Source: Kitasatospora sp. NBC_01287 (GTDB taxonomy: Bacteria > Actinomycetota > Actinomycetes > Streptomycetales > Streptomycetaceae). Taken from it: a stretch of 64,000 nucleotides of DNA. Position numbers and translations under genes: made by a program. Shown here piece after piece: positions 13,905 through 22,135 of the stretch; the first letter of the stretch is position 1; each line of letters begins with the position of its first letter. The DNA lies in NCBI RefSeq assembly GCF_026340565.1, contig NZ_JAPEPB010000002.1:496001-560000 (forward strand), read 5' to 3'. A model generated the notes under the pieces. That model did no database searches and was not told the DNA's origin. It worked only from the letters and a program-made list of their open reading frames with translations.

Positions 13905-14710
13905 AGGCCGCAGAGGCCGTCTGCGGGCCGGTCGAACTGGAGGAGATCAGCGACCGCCGGGGCTCGGCGGTGTGGAAGGCCAGCGGCCCGCTCGGGGTGG
14001 CGAGCATCAAGCTCGGCACCGGCGAGGCCGCCGAGGTCACCGCCCGCGAAGCGTCCGTACTGGACCAGCTCCCCGAGTACACCGTGACGGCCGGCCGCTT
14101 CAACGGCGGGGTCTGGTATGTCACTCCGTGGCTGGCCGGGCCGTCCACCTGGGACGTCTTCCGCCCGGTGCGCAAGGACGAGGGCGGACGGGACGAAGCG
14201 CTCGCCGCTGCGGTCGACCTGTGCCGCGCCGTCGCCGACCTGCACCACGCCGGATGGGTCCATGGGGACCTCCAGCCCCAACACGCCATCCACACCAAGG
14301 ACGGCGTGCGCCTCCTCGACTTCGCGTGGTCGCGGCAGACAGGCATCACCCCGTGGTCGACGTTCGACGGCACGATGATCCACCTGACCCCGCCCGAGCT
14401 GGCCGCCAGGATCATCAACGGCCCGCAACCCGTCCTCACCACACAGAGCGCCGACGTCTACGCCCTCGCCGGAACCCTGTGGACCTGCATCACCGGTCGC
14501 TGGCCCCTGGACTACGAGACCGCAGGGATCGGCAGCGACGCCCCGGTGGAGGACAAACGCAAGGCCATCGCCCACCGTGCCGTCCCGCTGTCCACCGTTC
14601 TGCCCTGGCCTTCCCTCCAGGCCCGCCTGCGCCACGTCCTGCTGTGTGCCCCAGACGACCGCCCGAGCGCCGGCGAGCTGATGAGGCTCGTGAAGGCGGC
14701 GGAAGCGTGA
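13868..14710 (+). CDS. Protein-kinase-like phosphotransferase (280 aa)
   Basis: ATG at 13868 (GAATGG context) inside the end of the previous gene. The fold is protein-kinase-like. A lysine in GVASIKLGTG sits where the ATP-binding Lys is expected. HGDLQPQH is in the catalytic loop, with the catalytic Asp kept but the usual Asn replaced by His. LLDFAWS stands at the DFG position, with the Asp kept and the Gly changed to Trp/Ser. A segment like an activation loop ends HLTPPELAA (APE-like), and an SADVYALAGTLW helix follows. It lacks the Gly-rich loop of ordinary Ser/Thr kinases. It may phosphorylate a small molecule, a peptide or a protein. The substrate is unknown. Confidence 0.75.
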   Translation: MGEFTSDAAEALKAAEAVCGPVELEEISDRRGSAVWKASGPLGVASIKLGTGEAAEVTAREASVLDQLPEYTVTAGRFNGGVWYVTPWLAGPSTWDVFRPVRKDEGGRDEALAAAVDLCRAVADLHHAGWVHGDLQPQHAIHTKDGVRLLDFAWSRQTGITPWSTFDGTMIHLTPPELAARIINGPQPVLTTQSADVYALAGTLWTCITGRWPLDYETAGIGSDAPVEDKRKAIAHRAVPLSTVLPWPSLQARLRHVLLCAPDDRPSAGELMRLVKAAEA

Positions 14711-15219
14711 TCGAGCTGCGGGAGCTGACCGACGGCGACGCCGACGCCCTGCTGCGCATCTACTGCGCGGAGGCGACGAAGCACCTGGGCAGAGCCTCGA
14801 TGGACGCCGCCGAAGCGCGGTTTTACGCCCGCACCGCCGCAGCCTCCGCAGCGCAGAGCCCCCGCATGCTGTACACCCTTGGGCTGGTCGCGGCTGGCGA
14901 CCTCCTCGGGGTCGTCAAACTCCACCTCGACCGGCCCGCGCCCGCGATCAGCTACATCCTGCGCCCGGACGCCTGGGGCCGTGGCTTCGCCACCGAGGGC
15001 GTGCGCAGAATCCTCGCCCTAGCCTTCGGCCACCTCGGGCTGCCGGAGGTCCGCGCCAAGCACCACCCGGACAACCCCGCCTCCGGGCGTGTCCTGGTGA
15101 AGGCCGGGTTCGCACCGACCGGCGAGCACGTCGGTTTCATCACCTACGCCATCCGGCCGCCGTCGGCCGCCTGCCCCTCCCCGTACACCCGGAGCACCAC
15201 ATGGAACGCGCCGCTTTGA
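14707..15219 (+). CDS. GNAT-family N-acetyltransferase (170 aa)
   Basis: GTG at 14707 overlaps the kinase stop by 4 bases. It is a classical RimJ/RimL-type GNAT. RELTDGDADALLRIY makes the first strand-helix, PAISYILRPDAWGRGFATEGVRRILALAF holds the acetyl-CoA pyrophosphate loop (GRGFATEG), and LPEVRAKHHPDNPASGRVLVKAGF holds the conserved Asn and the C-terminal 'GF' block. It transfers an acetyl group to an amine of an unknown substrate. The coupling to a kinase is the notable context. Confidence 0.85.
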   Translation: MIELRELTDGDADALLRIYCAEATKHLGRASMDAAEARFYARTAAASAAQSPRMLYTLGLVAAGDLLGVVKLHLDRPAPAISYILRPDAWGRGFATEGVRRILALAFGHLGLPEVRAKHHPDNPASGRVLVKAGFAPTGEHVGFITYAIRPPSAACPSPYTRSTTWNAPL

Positions 15220-15386
15220 TCCTTGTCCTGATCGTCTACATGGTGACCGGTGTCCGGTACTACCGAACGCCCCTGGACGAGAGCGACCCCGGCAAGCTCG
15301 TATACGCCCGCATCACCGAGCGTCGAACCGTGGAGATCTGGCGGCGCGGCCTCTCCATCGACGTCCGCGTGATCGACCAGCACTGA
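15201..15386 (+). CDS. Small membrane-anchored protein, unknown function (61 aa)
   Basis: ATG at 15201 overlaps the end of the GNAT gene by 19 bases. The N-terminal 18 residues (AALILVLIVYMVTGV) make one transmembrane helix, and the rest is a short charged domain (ARITERRTVEIWRRGLSIDV). It is the last gene of the coupled operon from 12823. No family is recognised. Confidence 0.6.
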   Translation: MERAALILVLIVYMVTGVRYYRTPLDESDPGKLVYARITERRTVEIWRRGLSIDVRVIDQH

Positions 15387-15429
15387 CCATCTCGCACCCC
15401 CGCCGCCCTCAACCCCCAGTGGCGGGCCC

Positions 15430-15471
15430 GCCCCCGTCCTGCTGCTGCCCCCGCAGCCGCAGGGCGGGGGC
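15430..15471 (+). terminator. Strong GC-rich hairpin at end of the operon
   Basis: GCCCCCGTCCTG (15430-15441) pairs with CAGGGCGGGGGC (15460-15471) with one G-T wobble. It lies 43 bases after the stop of the last operon gene and 20 bases before the next ATG, as expected for a terminator in this group of bacteria, where U tracts are often absent. Confidence 0.65.
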
Positions 15472-15491
15472 CTCTTACCAAGGAGACATCA

Positions 15492-15758
15492 ATGTGGGCC
15501 AGCAGCGGGCCTGAGCGCGAAGCCATGATCAAGAAACTTGTTCTGGCTGCGCTGCCGGTCGCTATCGGGCGGTACAAGGCCGGCACAGGCATGAGGACCC
15601 TCGCCACCATGTACGGCTGTGACCCGCTCTGGCTCCGCGATCAGTTCAGCAAGGAAGGAGTCCGCCTCCGTTCCCTCCAGGAGGTCTCCGTCGCGCGGGA
15701 GCTGAAGCCCGTGCCGTGGACGCCGGTTCCGATGCCCGGGAAGAAGCTGATGCCGTAG
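15492..15758 (+). CDS. Small HTH-like protein at the end of the element (88 aa)
   Basis: ATG at 15492 after AAGGAG. The centre, ALPVAIGRYKAGTGMRTLATMYGCDPLWLRDQF, resembles a helix-turn-helix of the resolvase/transposase-leader kind: a repeated helix, then a turn at 'TLATMYG', then a recognition helix 'DPLWLRDQF'. It is the last gene before the chromosome-like region and may be a small DNA-binding regulator of the element. The specific function is unknown. Confidence 0.6.
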   Translation: MWASSGPEREAMIKKLVLAALPVAIGRYKAGTGMRTLATMYGCDPLWLRDQFSKEGVRLRSLQEVSVARELKPVPWTPVPMPGKKLMP

Positions 15759-15928
15759 GGCAGGGGCCCTATATAGATGACTCCTCGTACGTTCACGGAT
15801 GCGTAACCGCAGCGAAGCACGCACCTCGTAGCGTGGCTGGCATGACGGCAACCTGGGCTCAGAAGATGCGGCAGATCACACCTTTGCGCAGGTCAGAGCG
15901 GACCTGCAAGGGGGTAGACTCGACCCAC
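15759..15928. other. Probable right boundary of the integrated element
   Basis: This gap separates phage-type genes from housekeeping genes. It contains CAGGTC...GACCTG, a 6-bp inverted repeat with a 6-base spacer at about 15889-15906. The stretch 15842-15928 is open in the frame of the next gene, but its codons use A/T at the third position far more than the GTG-started body does, so it looks like non-coding DNA. An attachment site could be here. No tRNA is visible and no second copy can be checked inside the window. Confidence 0.35.
15915..15920 (+). promoter_or_regulatory. Putative -10 box TAGACT of a leaderless GNAT transcript
   Basis: TAGACT fits the actinobacterial -10 pattern TANNNT. 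It ends 8 bases before the GTG at 15929, so transcription would begin at or next to the start codon. No Shine-Dalgarno sequence is seen. No good -35 is visible at 17-18 bases. Confidence 0.45.
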
Positions 15929-16753
15929 GTGCTGGCGCTGGCCACCCGCACCGCGCTGGACGCCGCCGAGCTGCCGATCGCGCTGCGCCAGCTCTTCGGC
16001 CAGGTCACCATCCGGCAGTTCCCGGCCCGCGACGGGCAGGCCCCGGCCGCGCCGAGCCTTCAGGGTCCGGTGATGCGGCTGGCCGCGCCGGGCGGCGAGC
16101 TGATCGAGCTGGCCCGCCCGCACCTGCCCTTCACCCCGACCGAGTTCGCCCGGGCCAAGGCGCTGGTCGAGCTGGACACCGTGCTCGGCCCCCGGGTGCC
16201 CAAGGTCGCCGACCGGCTGAGCCTGCCGGGCGGCGGCGAGCCCGGTGGCACCGAACTGACGGTCCGCCGGGCCGATCCCGCCGACAAGGCGGCGGCGCTG
16301 GCCATGCACCGCCGCTGCTCGCCGGCCACCCTGCGCCGCCGCTACCACGGCCCGGTGTCCGACGCGGACCGCTACGTGGACCACCTGCTGGACCCCCGGC
16401 ACGGCCAGACGCTCACCGTGGCCGCCCCCGACGGCCGGCTGGTCGCCCTGGCCCACCTGATGTGGGACGACGACAGCGCGGAACTGGCTGTGCTGGTCGA
16501 GGACGACTGGCAGCGCCGGGGCCTGGGCCTGGACCTGCTGCGCCGGATGGCGGCGCTGGCCGCCGAGGCCGGGGTGGCCACGGTCTACGCGGTCACCCAG
16601 GCCGGGAACACCGCGCTGATCGCCGCGATGCGGCGACTGGAGCTGCCGCTGGACTACCAGGTGGCGGACGGCACCCTGGTGATCACCGCCCATCTGGCGG
16701 GCGCGGCCGAGCAGTTGCCGAGCCCCTGGCCCTCGGTGCCCGGGAGGCGCTGA
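15929..16753 (+). CDS. GNAT-family N-acetyltransferase (274 aa)
   Basis: GTG at 15929 is preferred because codon bias becomes fully GC3-rich from here and a TAGACT -10 box lies just upstream. An ATG at 15842 would add 29 residues. The N-terminal half is a variable domain. The C-terminal half is GNAT: LTVRRADPADKAAALAMHRRCSPATLRRRYHG, then LVALAHLMWDDDSAELAVLVEDDWQRRGLGLDLLRRM with the acetyl-CoA loop QRRGLG. Similar proteins with an acyl-CoA-synthetase-linked GNAT domain exist in actinobacteria. The substrate is unknown. Confidence 0.8.
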   Translation: MLALATRTALDAAELPIALRQLFGQVTIRQFPARDGQAPAAPSLQGPVMRLAAPGGELIELARPHLPFTPTEFARAKALVELDTVLGPRVPKVADRLSLPGGGEPGGTELTVRRADPADKAAALAMHRRCSPATLRRRYHGPVSDADRYVDHLLDPRHGQTLTVAAPDGRLVALAHLMWDDDSAELAVLVEDDWQRRGLGLDLLRRMAALAAEAGVATVYAVTQAGNTALIAAMRRLELPLDYQVADGTLVITAHLAGAAEQLPSPWPSVPGRR

Positions 16754-16969
16754 GGCGGTACGGTGCGGGGCGGGCCCGGCTCCACCGGCCCGCCCCGCAC
16801 CGCGTTCCGGCCGGTCGGCGAGGTGCCGGACGGCTCATCCGGCACGGCAGGACGGGGGGCATGGCTCGGCCTGCTTCCGATGAGCCGTTAGGCTGGCCCC
16901 GTCCCCGCCGCCCTACGGCCCCGTACGAGGTCAGAGGGGGGTCGTCAGCTAGAGGAGGAACTCCTGAGC

Positions 16970-18241
16970 ATGCCAGGCACCGGATCGGAGGCCGCGGCCA
17001 CCGGCGCGCGCGACTCCTCACTGCCCGCCCGCTCCAAGCTCGCCGTCACCGCGGGCAAGGTGGCTGCTGCCGCCTCCCGCTCGGTCGGCCGTGGCAGCGG
17101 CTCGGTGATCGGCGGCAAGGTCGCGCTCAGGCTCGACCCGGACCTGCTGGCCCGGCTCGCGGACCACCTGGACGTGGTCCTGGTGAGCGCCACCAACGGC
17201 AAGACCACCACCACCCGGCTGATCGCCGAGGCGCTGCGTGCCGCCGGTCCCGTGGTCTCCAACGCGCTGGGCGCCAACATGCCCGCCGGCATCACCTCCG
17301 CGCTGGCCGGCGGCTCGGACGCCCGCTACGGCGTGATCGAGGTGGACGAGAAGTACCTGGCCGGCGTGGCCAGGGACACCCACCCCAAGGCCATAGCGCT
17401 GCTCAACCTCTCGCGCGACCAGCTGGACCGGGCCGCCGAGACCCGGATGCTGGCCGAGAAGTGGCGCGAGGGCCTGCAGGGCACCGAGGCCGTGATCATC
17501 GCCAACGCGGACGACCCGCTGGTGACCTGGGCCGCCTCCTCCTGCCGTCGGGTGGTCTGGGTGGCCGCCGGGCAGGCCTGGAAGGAGGACGCCTGGTCGT
17601 GCCCGTCCTGCGGCGGCGTGATGCAGCGCCCCGGCGACGACTGGTACTGCCAGGAGTGCGGCTTCCGCCGGCCGCAGCCGCACTGGGCACTGCAGGGCGG
17701 GCACGTGATCGACCCCAACGGCGCCGCCTGGCCGATCCAGCTGCAGCTGCCGGGCCGGGCGAACCTGGCCAACGCGACCAGCTCGGCCGCGGTGGCCGCG
17801 GTCTTCGGCGTGCCGCCGCAGGTCGCCCTGGAGCGGATGCAGTCGGTGGCCGCGGTGGCCGGCCGCTACGACGTGGTCAACTACCACGGCCGCGACGTGC
17901 GCCTGCTGCTGGCCAAGAACCCCGCCGGCTGGCTGGAGACCTTCTCGCTGATCGACGGTCCGCCCGCGCCGGTGATCCTCTCGGTGAACGCGCTGGACGC
18001 CGACGGCACCGACACCTCCTGGCTCTGGGACGTGGACTACGAGCGGCTGCACGGCCACCCGGTCTTCGTGATGGGCCAGCGCAAGCTGGACCTGGCGGTG
18101 CGGCTGGAGGTGGCGGGGCTGCAGTTCCACGTGGTGGAGACGCTGGAGGAGGCGGTCCGGATGGCGCCGCCCGGGCGGATCGAGGCGATCGCCAACTACA
18201 CCGCGTTCCAGCAGCTGCGCAAGGTGGTGGCCGGAGCATGA
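16970..18241 (+). CDS. murT: Lipid II isoglutaminyl synthase, MurT subunit
   Basis: 423 residues, ATG at 16970 after GAGGAGG. It has the Mur-ligase ATP loop (SATNGKTTTTRLI, about residues 73-85), the central domain phrase GVIEVDEKYLAGV, and the MurT-specific Cys4 zinc ribbon (CPSCGGV...CQECGF) inserted near residues 207-230, then the C-terminal DUF1727 domain. MurT activates the D-Glu carboxylate of the lipid II stem peptide, and GatD supplies ammonia, amidating peptidoglycan precursors in the cytoplasm. The start of gatD overlaps its stop by 4 bases, the standard operon layout. Confidence 0.95.
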   Translation: MPGTGSEAAATGARDSSLPARSKLAVTAGKVAAAASRSVGRGSGSVIGGKVALRLDPDLLARLADHLDVVLVSATNGKTTTTRLIAEALRAAGPVVSNALGANMPAGITSALAGGSDARYGVIEVDEKYLAGVARDTHPKAIALLNLSRDQLDRAAETRMLAEKWREGLQGTEAVIIANADDPLVTWAASSCRRVVWVAAGQAWKEDAWSCPSCGGVMQRPGDDWYCQECGFRRPQPHWALQGGHVIDPNGAAWPIQLQLPGRANLANATSSAAVAAVFGVPPQVALERMQSVAAVAGRYDVVNYHGRDVRLLLAKNPAGWLETFSLIDGPPAPVILSVNALDADGTDTSWLWDVDYERLHGHPVFVMGQRKLDLAVRLEVAGLQFHVVETLEEAVRMAPPGRIEAIANYTAFQQLRKVVAGA

Positions 18242-19428
18242 GCACTCCCCCGCAGCAGCCGGGCTACCCGCAGCAGGGCCAGCCGCAGCAGCCCGGGCAC
18301 CCCGGGCACCCCGGCTATCCGCCGCAGCAGCAGCCGGGCTACCCGCAGCAACCGCCCGCCGGGTACCCCCAGCAGCCCGCGCCCGGCCAGCAGCCGCCGG
18401 CCGGCTACCCGCAGCAGCCCGGCTACCCCCAGCAGAACCAGCCGCAGCAGAATCAGCCGCAGCCGGGCCAGCCGCAGCAGCCCGCCGGGCAGCCCCACCC
18501 GGGCCAGCCGTACCCCGGCTACCCGCAGCAGCCGGGCTACCCCGCCCAGCCCGGAGTGCCGCAGGGCCAGCCGCAGCAGGCCCCGCCGCCCCCCGGCCAG
18601 CAGCAGCCGGCGCAGCAGCACCGGCACGCGGCCCCGCAGCAGCACGCGCAGGCCGCGCCGCCGCAGCCCGACCCGCAGCACTATGGAAGGCCCTCCAGGA
18701 TGAGCGACAGCAGCCTGCGGCTGGTCTGGATCTACCCGGACCTGCTCAGCACCTACGGCGACCGCGGCAACGCGCTGGTCGTGGAGCGCCGGGCCCGCCA
18801 GCGCGGGCTGAACGTGCAGCGGGTCGACGTGCGCTCCGACCAGCCGATCCCGACCAGCGGCGACATCTACCTGATCGGCGGCGGTGAGGACCGCCCGCAG
18901 CGGCTGGCCGCCGAGCGGCTGCGGCTGGACTCCGGGCTGCCGCGCGCGGTGGACAACGGCGCGATCGTCTTCTCGGTCTGCGCGGGCTACCAGATCCTGG
19001 GCCACGAGTTCATCAACGACCTGGGCCAGCGCGAGCCGGGCCTGGGCCTGCTGGACGTCTGGTCCACCCGCGGCGAGGGCGCCCGCAGCGTCGGCGACGT
19101 GCTGGCCGAGCCCGACCCGCGACTGGGCCTGCCGACCCTGACCGGCTTCGAGAACCACCAGGGCGTGACGCACCTGGGCCAGGGCGTGGCCCCGCTGGCG
19201 CAGGTCAGCGCGGGCGGCGGCAACGGCGACGGGAACGGCACCGAGGGCGCCTGGCGGGACACCGTCTTCGGCACCTACCTGCACGGCCCGGTGATGGCCC
19301 GCAACCCCGCGGTCGCGGACCTGCTGATCAAGCTGGCGCTGGACGTCAACGCGCTCCCGCCGGCCGACACCACCTGGTACGACGCGCTGCGCGCCGAGCG
19401 GATCGCCGCCACCCGCCAGCCCGCCTGA
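18238..19428 (+). CDS. gatD: Lipid II isoglutaminyl synthase, glutamine amidotransferase GatD, with Pro/Gln-rich N-terminal extension
   Basis: The ATG at 18238 overlaps the murT stop (ATGA), giving 396 residues. Residues 1-154 are a low-complexity tract of YPQQPG/GQPQQ units. The catalytic protein begins at MSDSSLRLVWIYPDLLSTYGDRGNA (internal ATG at 18700, the usual GatD start). It shows class I glutaminase signatures: FSVCAGYQILG with the nucleophile Cys, and YLHGPVMARNPAVADLL with the His. GatD hydrolyses glutamine to feed MurT. The usual GatD is about 240 residues, so the extension is unusual. Either start could be used, with an internal start giving the plain enzyme. A GGAAGG precedes the internal ATG. 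Confidence 0.9.
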   Translation: MSTPPQQPGYPQQGQPQQPGHPGHPGYPPQQQPGYPQQPPAGYPQQPAPGQQPPAGYPQQPGYPQQNQPQQNQPQPGQPQQPAGQPHPGQPYPGYPQQPGYPAQPGVPQGQPQQAPPPPGQQQPAQQHRHAAPQQHAQAAPPQPDPQHYGRPSRMSDSSLRLVWIYPDLLSTYGDRGNALVVERRARQRGLNVQRVDVRSDQPIPTSGDIYLIGGGEDRPQRLAAERLRLDSGLPRAVDNGAIVFSVCAGYQILGHEFINDLGQREPGLGLLDVWSTRGEGARSVGDVLAEPDPRLGLPTLTGFENHQGVTHLGQGVAPLAQVSAGGGNGDGNGTEGAWRDTVFGTYLHGPVMARNPAVADLLIKLALDVNALPPADTTWYDALRAERIAATRQPA

Positions 19429-19815
19429 CCCTCCCCGGCCCGGGCCGCGTTCGAGTCATCGTCGATCGGCCTGGGCCACCCTCGGTCGTGCTGAGCGTTC
19501 GTCAGCCGACCCAAGTGAACGTTTCCCGCCCGCCGGGTGTCCAGCATCCGGCGGCAGGAGATTCCACGTCGCGAAATTGCGACAATAAGCTCGTCGGATG
19601 CAACCCTCCTCGGCAGCCGGCACATTCGCGCGGGCGCGCCGACGACGCCGCCCCCGTGCCTGCTCCCGCCCGGCCGGAGGTGGGGGCCGCTAAGATCAGC
19701 TTCGGGTCGATTTGTCCGATTCTGACCCCGCCCTTCCAAGGTGGTAGTCCGGCCGTCCGGTTCCTCCCCCCAGCCTGGCGGCTGGGTGGTGCCCCCAGGG
19801 GAGTTGCAAGAAACA
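19429..19815. other. 387-base intergenic region upstream of pfkA
   Basis: No gene was found. Visible features are an inverted repeat GTCGC-GAAATT-GCGAC around 19567-19582 in a locally A/T-richer stretch, a TAAGAT (TANNNT) at about 19691-19696, and a 5'-leader hairpin CCAGCC...GGCTGG near 19772-19787. GGGGAG precedes the pfkA ATG. The long leader suggests that pfkA transcription or translation is controlled here. Confidence 0.4.
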
Positions 19816-20841
19816 ATGCGTATTGGTGTGCTGACCAGCGGCGGCGACTGCCCCGGCCTGAACGCCGTGATCCGTTCCGTGGTCCACCGGGGGGTGGTCG
19901 ACCACGGCGACGAGATCATCGGCTTCCAGGACGGCTGGCGAGGCCTTCTCGAAGGTGTCCACCGCCCGCTGACCCTCGACTCGGTCAGCGGCATCCTGGC
20001 CCAGGGCGGCACGATCCTGGGTTCCTCCCGCGTCCAGCCCAGCCACCTGCGCGACGGCGTGGAACGGGCCAAGCGCTACTGCGCCGACCTCGGCATCGAG
20101 GCGGTGATCCCGATCGGCGGCGAGGGCACCCTCAAGGCCGCCAAGCTGATGAGCGACGCGGGCCTGCCGGTGGTCGGCGTGCCGAAGACCATCGACAACG
20201 ACATCGCCTGCACCGATGTCACCTTCGGCTTCGACACCGCCGTCTCGGTCGCCACCGAGGCGCTGGACCGGCTGAAGACCACGGCCGAGTCGCACCAGCG
20301 GGTCATGGTGGTCGAGGTGATGGGCCGGCACACCGGCTGGATCGCGCTCAACGCCGGCATGGCCGCCGGGGCCCACGCGATCGTGGTGCCGGAGCGTCCG
20401 TTCCACATCGACAAGCTCACCCAGGTGGTCCGCGAGCGCTTCGAGCGCGGCAAGAAGTTCGCCATCGTGGTCTGCGCCGAGGGCGCCAAGCCCGAGGCCG
20501 GCACCATGCACTGGGAAGAGGGCACCAAGGACATCTACGGCCACGAGCGGTTCACCGGCATCGCCACCCAGCTCTCCGGCGAGCTGGAGCACCGCCTGGG
20601 CAAGGAGGCCCGCCCGGTGATCCTCGGCCACACCCAGCGCGGCGGCACCCCCACCGCCTACGACCGGGTGCTGGCCACCCGCTTCGGCTGGCACGCGGTC
20701 GAGGCCGCGCACAAGGGCGCCTTCGGGCACATCACCGCGCTGCAGGGCACCCAGATCAACCTGGTGCCGCTGGGCGAGGCGGTGGCGGACCTCAAGACGG
20801 TGCCGGCCGAGCGCTACGTCGAGGCCGAGATGGTCATCTGA
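19816..20841 (+). CDS. pfkA: 6-phosphofructokinase
   Basis: 341 residues, ATG at 19816. It has all core PFK motifs: GVLTSGGDCPGLNAVIR (nucleotide loop), PIGGEGTLKAA, PKTIDNDIACTD (catalytic Asp of the TIDND motif), VEVMGRHTGWIAL, and ILGHTQRGGTPTAYDR. It phosphorylates fructose-6-phosphate to fructose-1,6-bisphosphate, the committing step of glycolysis. The Gly-Gly-Glu-Gly form is typical of the actinobacterial group of PFKs. It is a single gene with its own upstream region. Confidence 0.95.
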   Translation: MRIGVLTSGGDCPGLNAVIRSVVHRGVVDHGDEIIGFQDGWRGLLEGVHRPLTLDSVSGILAQGGTILGSSRVQPSHLRDGVERAKRYCADLGIEAVIPIGGEGTLKAAKLMSDAGLPVVGVPKTIDNDIACTDVTFGFDTAVSVATEALDRLKTTAESHQRVMVVEVMGRHTGWIALNAGMAAGAHAIVVPERPFHIDKLTQVVRERFERGKKFAIVVCAEGAKPEAGTMHWEEGTKDIYGHERFTGIATQLSGELEHRLGKEARPVILGHTQRGGTPTAYDRVLATRFGWHAVEAAHKGAFGHITALQGTQINLVPLGEAVADLKTVPAERYVEAEMVI

Positions 20842-21067
20842 CCCGCTCCCCTCGGCCCAGCACGCTCCGATGCCCTGCCTCCCGGCGGGGCATCAGGCTT
20901 CTCCACCACGGCCCGTACACGCTGGTCCCGCGACCGGGCGCCGGAGCCCCGGGGGTGCCCGCGGCCGGCCGGTAGGGCGCCCGTAGTCTGGATGCCGACG
21001 AAAAACGGACGAACCGGACCCGAACGGGCCCCGGGGTCCGCTGGCACGACGGAAAGCGGGACCGCCG

Positions 21068-22042
21068 ATGGACGGTATGTCGGGGATGCACCACGGGGAC
21101 GGGCTCGGCCCGTTCTCGCTCCACGCGGTGCTCACCTGGTCGCCTGACTGGCCGTTCCTGCTGGGCTGCCTGGTGGCGCTGGGCCTGTACGGCACCGGCG
21201 TGGTCCGGCTGGTGCGGCGCGGCGACCGCTGGCCGATCGGCCGCAGCGTGGCCTGGACCCTCGGGGTGCTGACCATCGTCGCGGTGACCTGCTCGGGGTT
21301 GAACGACTACGGCATGGTGCTGTTCAGCGCGCACATGATGCAGCACATGGTGCTCAGCATGCTGTCGCCGATCCTGCTGCTGCTCGGCGCACCGATCACC
21401 CTGGCGCTGCGGGCGCTGCGCCCGGCCGGCAAGGGCCGCCCGCGCGGGCCGCGTGAGCTGCTGGTGGCGCTGCTGCACAGCCGGTACGTGAAGGTGCTCT
21501 CGCACCCGGCCTTCACCATCCCGCTCTTCATCGCGAGCCTCTACGGCCTCTACTTCACCCCGCTCTTCGACAGCCTGATGCAGTCGCGGATCGGGCACAT
21601 CGCGATGATGGTCCACTTCCTGGCGGCCGGCCTGCTCTTCTTCTGGCCGATCATGGGCGTGGACCCGGGTCCGAACCGCCCGGGGCACGTGATGCGGATC
21701 ATCGAGCTCTTCATGGGGATGCCGTTCCACGCCTTCTTCGGGGTGGCGGTGATGATGGCGACCAGCCCGCTGGTGACCACCTTCAACGCGGCGATGGCCC
21801 CGCCCGGCACCGACCTGATGGCCGACCAGAAGATGGCCGGCGGGATCACCTGGGCGTTCGGCGAGATCCCGACCGCCGTGGTGCTGATCGCGCTGGTCTT
21901 CCAGTGGGCCAAGTCCGAGCAGCGGCACGCCGTGCGCACCGACCGGGCCGCCGAGCGCGACGGGGACGCGGAGCTGGTCGCGTACAACGCCTACCTGGCC
22001 GCGCTGGAGCAGCGCGGCAACCGGTCGGCCCCGGCGGGCTGA
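21068..22042 (+). CDS. ctaG: Cytochrome c oxidase assembly protein, CtaG/Caa3 type (membrane)
   Basis: 324 residues, ATG at 21068. The N-terminus is Met/His-rich (MDGMSGMHHGDG), as if to bind copper outside the membrane. Several membrane helices follow (FLLGCLVALGLYG, VAWTLGVLTIVAVTC, MVLSMLSPILLLLGAP, HFLAAGLLFFWPIMG, and others). Conserved His phrases SAHMMQHM, SHPAFTIPLF and PFHAFFGVAV fit the Caa3_CtaG family (COG3336), which helps put copper into cytochrome oxidase. A strong terminator follows. Confidence 0.85.
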   Translation: MDGMSGMHHGDGLGPFSLHAVLTWSPDWPFLLGCLVALGLYGTGVVRLVRRGDRWPIGRSVAWTLGVLTIVAVTCSGLNDYGMVLFSAHMMQHMVLSMLSPILLLLGAPITLALRALRPAGKGRPRGPRELLVALLHSRYVKVLSHPAFTIPLFIASLYGLYFTPLFDSLMQSRIGHIAMMVHFLAAGLLFFWPIMGVDPGPNRPGHVMRIIELFMGMPFHAFFGVAVMMATSPLVTTFNAAMAPPGTDLMADQKMAGGITWAFGEIPTAVVLIALVFQWAKSEQRHAVRTDRAAERDGDAELVAYNAYLAALEQRGNRSAPAG

Positions 22043-22057
22043 GCCGCCACTCGCCCC

Positions 22058-22096
22058 GAAGGACCCCGTTCGCCGCACCGGCGGGCGGGGTCCTTC
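22058..22096. terminator. Bidirectional terminator between ctaG and ureD
   Basis: GAAGGACCCCG (22058-22068) and CGGGGTCCTTC (22086-22096) form an 11-bp perfect stem with a 17-base loop. It lies 15 bases after ctaG and ahead of the convergent urease operon end (22136). It can serve both transcripts. Confidence 0.75.
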
Positions 22097-22135
22097 GCCG
22101 TCGGGGCGGCCTCGGCGGGGCGGGGCGGGGCGGCA

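Noticed and set aside
15759..15928. A tRNA gene at the element boundary as attachment site
   Set aside because: I found no cloverleaf-like arms, no T-loop GGTTCGA, and no CCA end in this gap.
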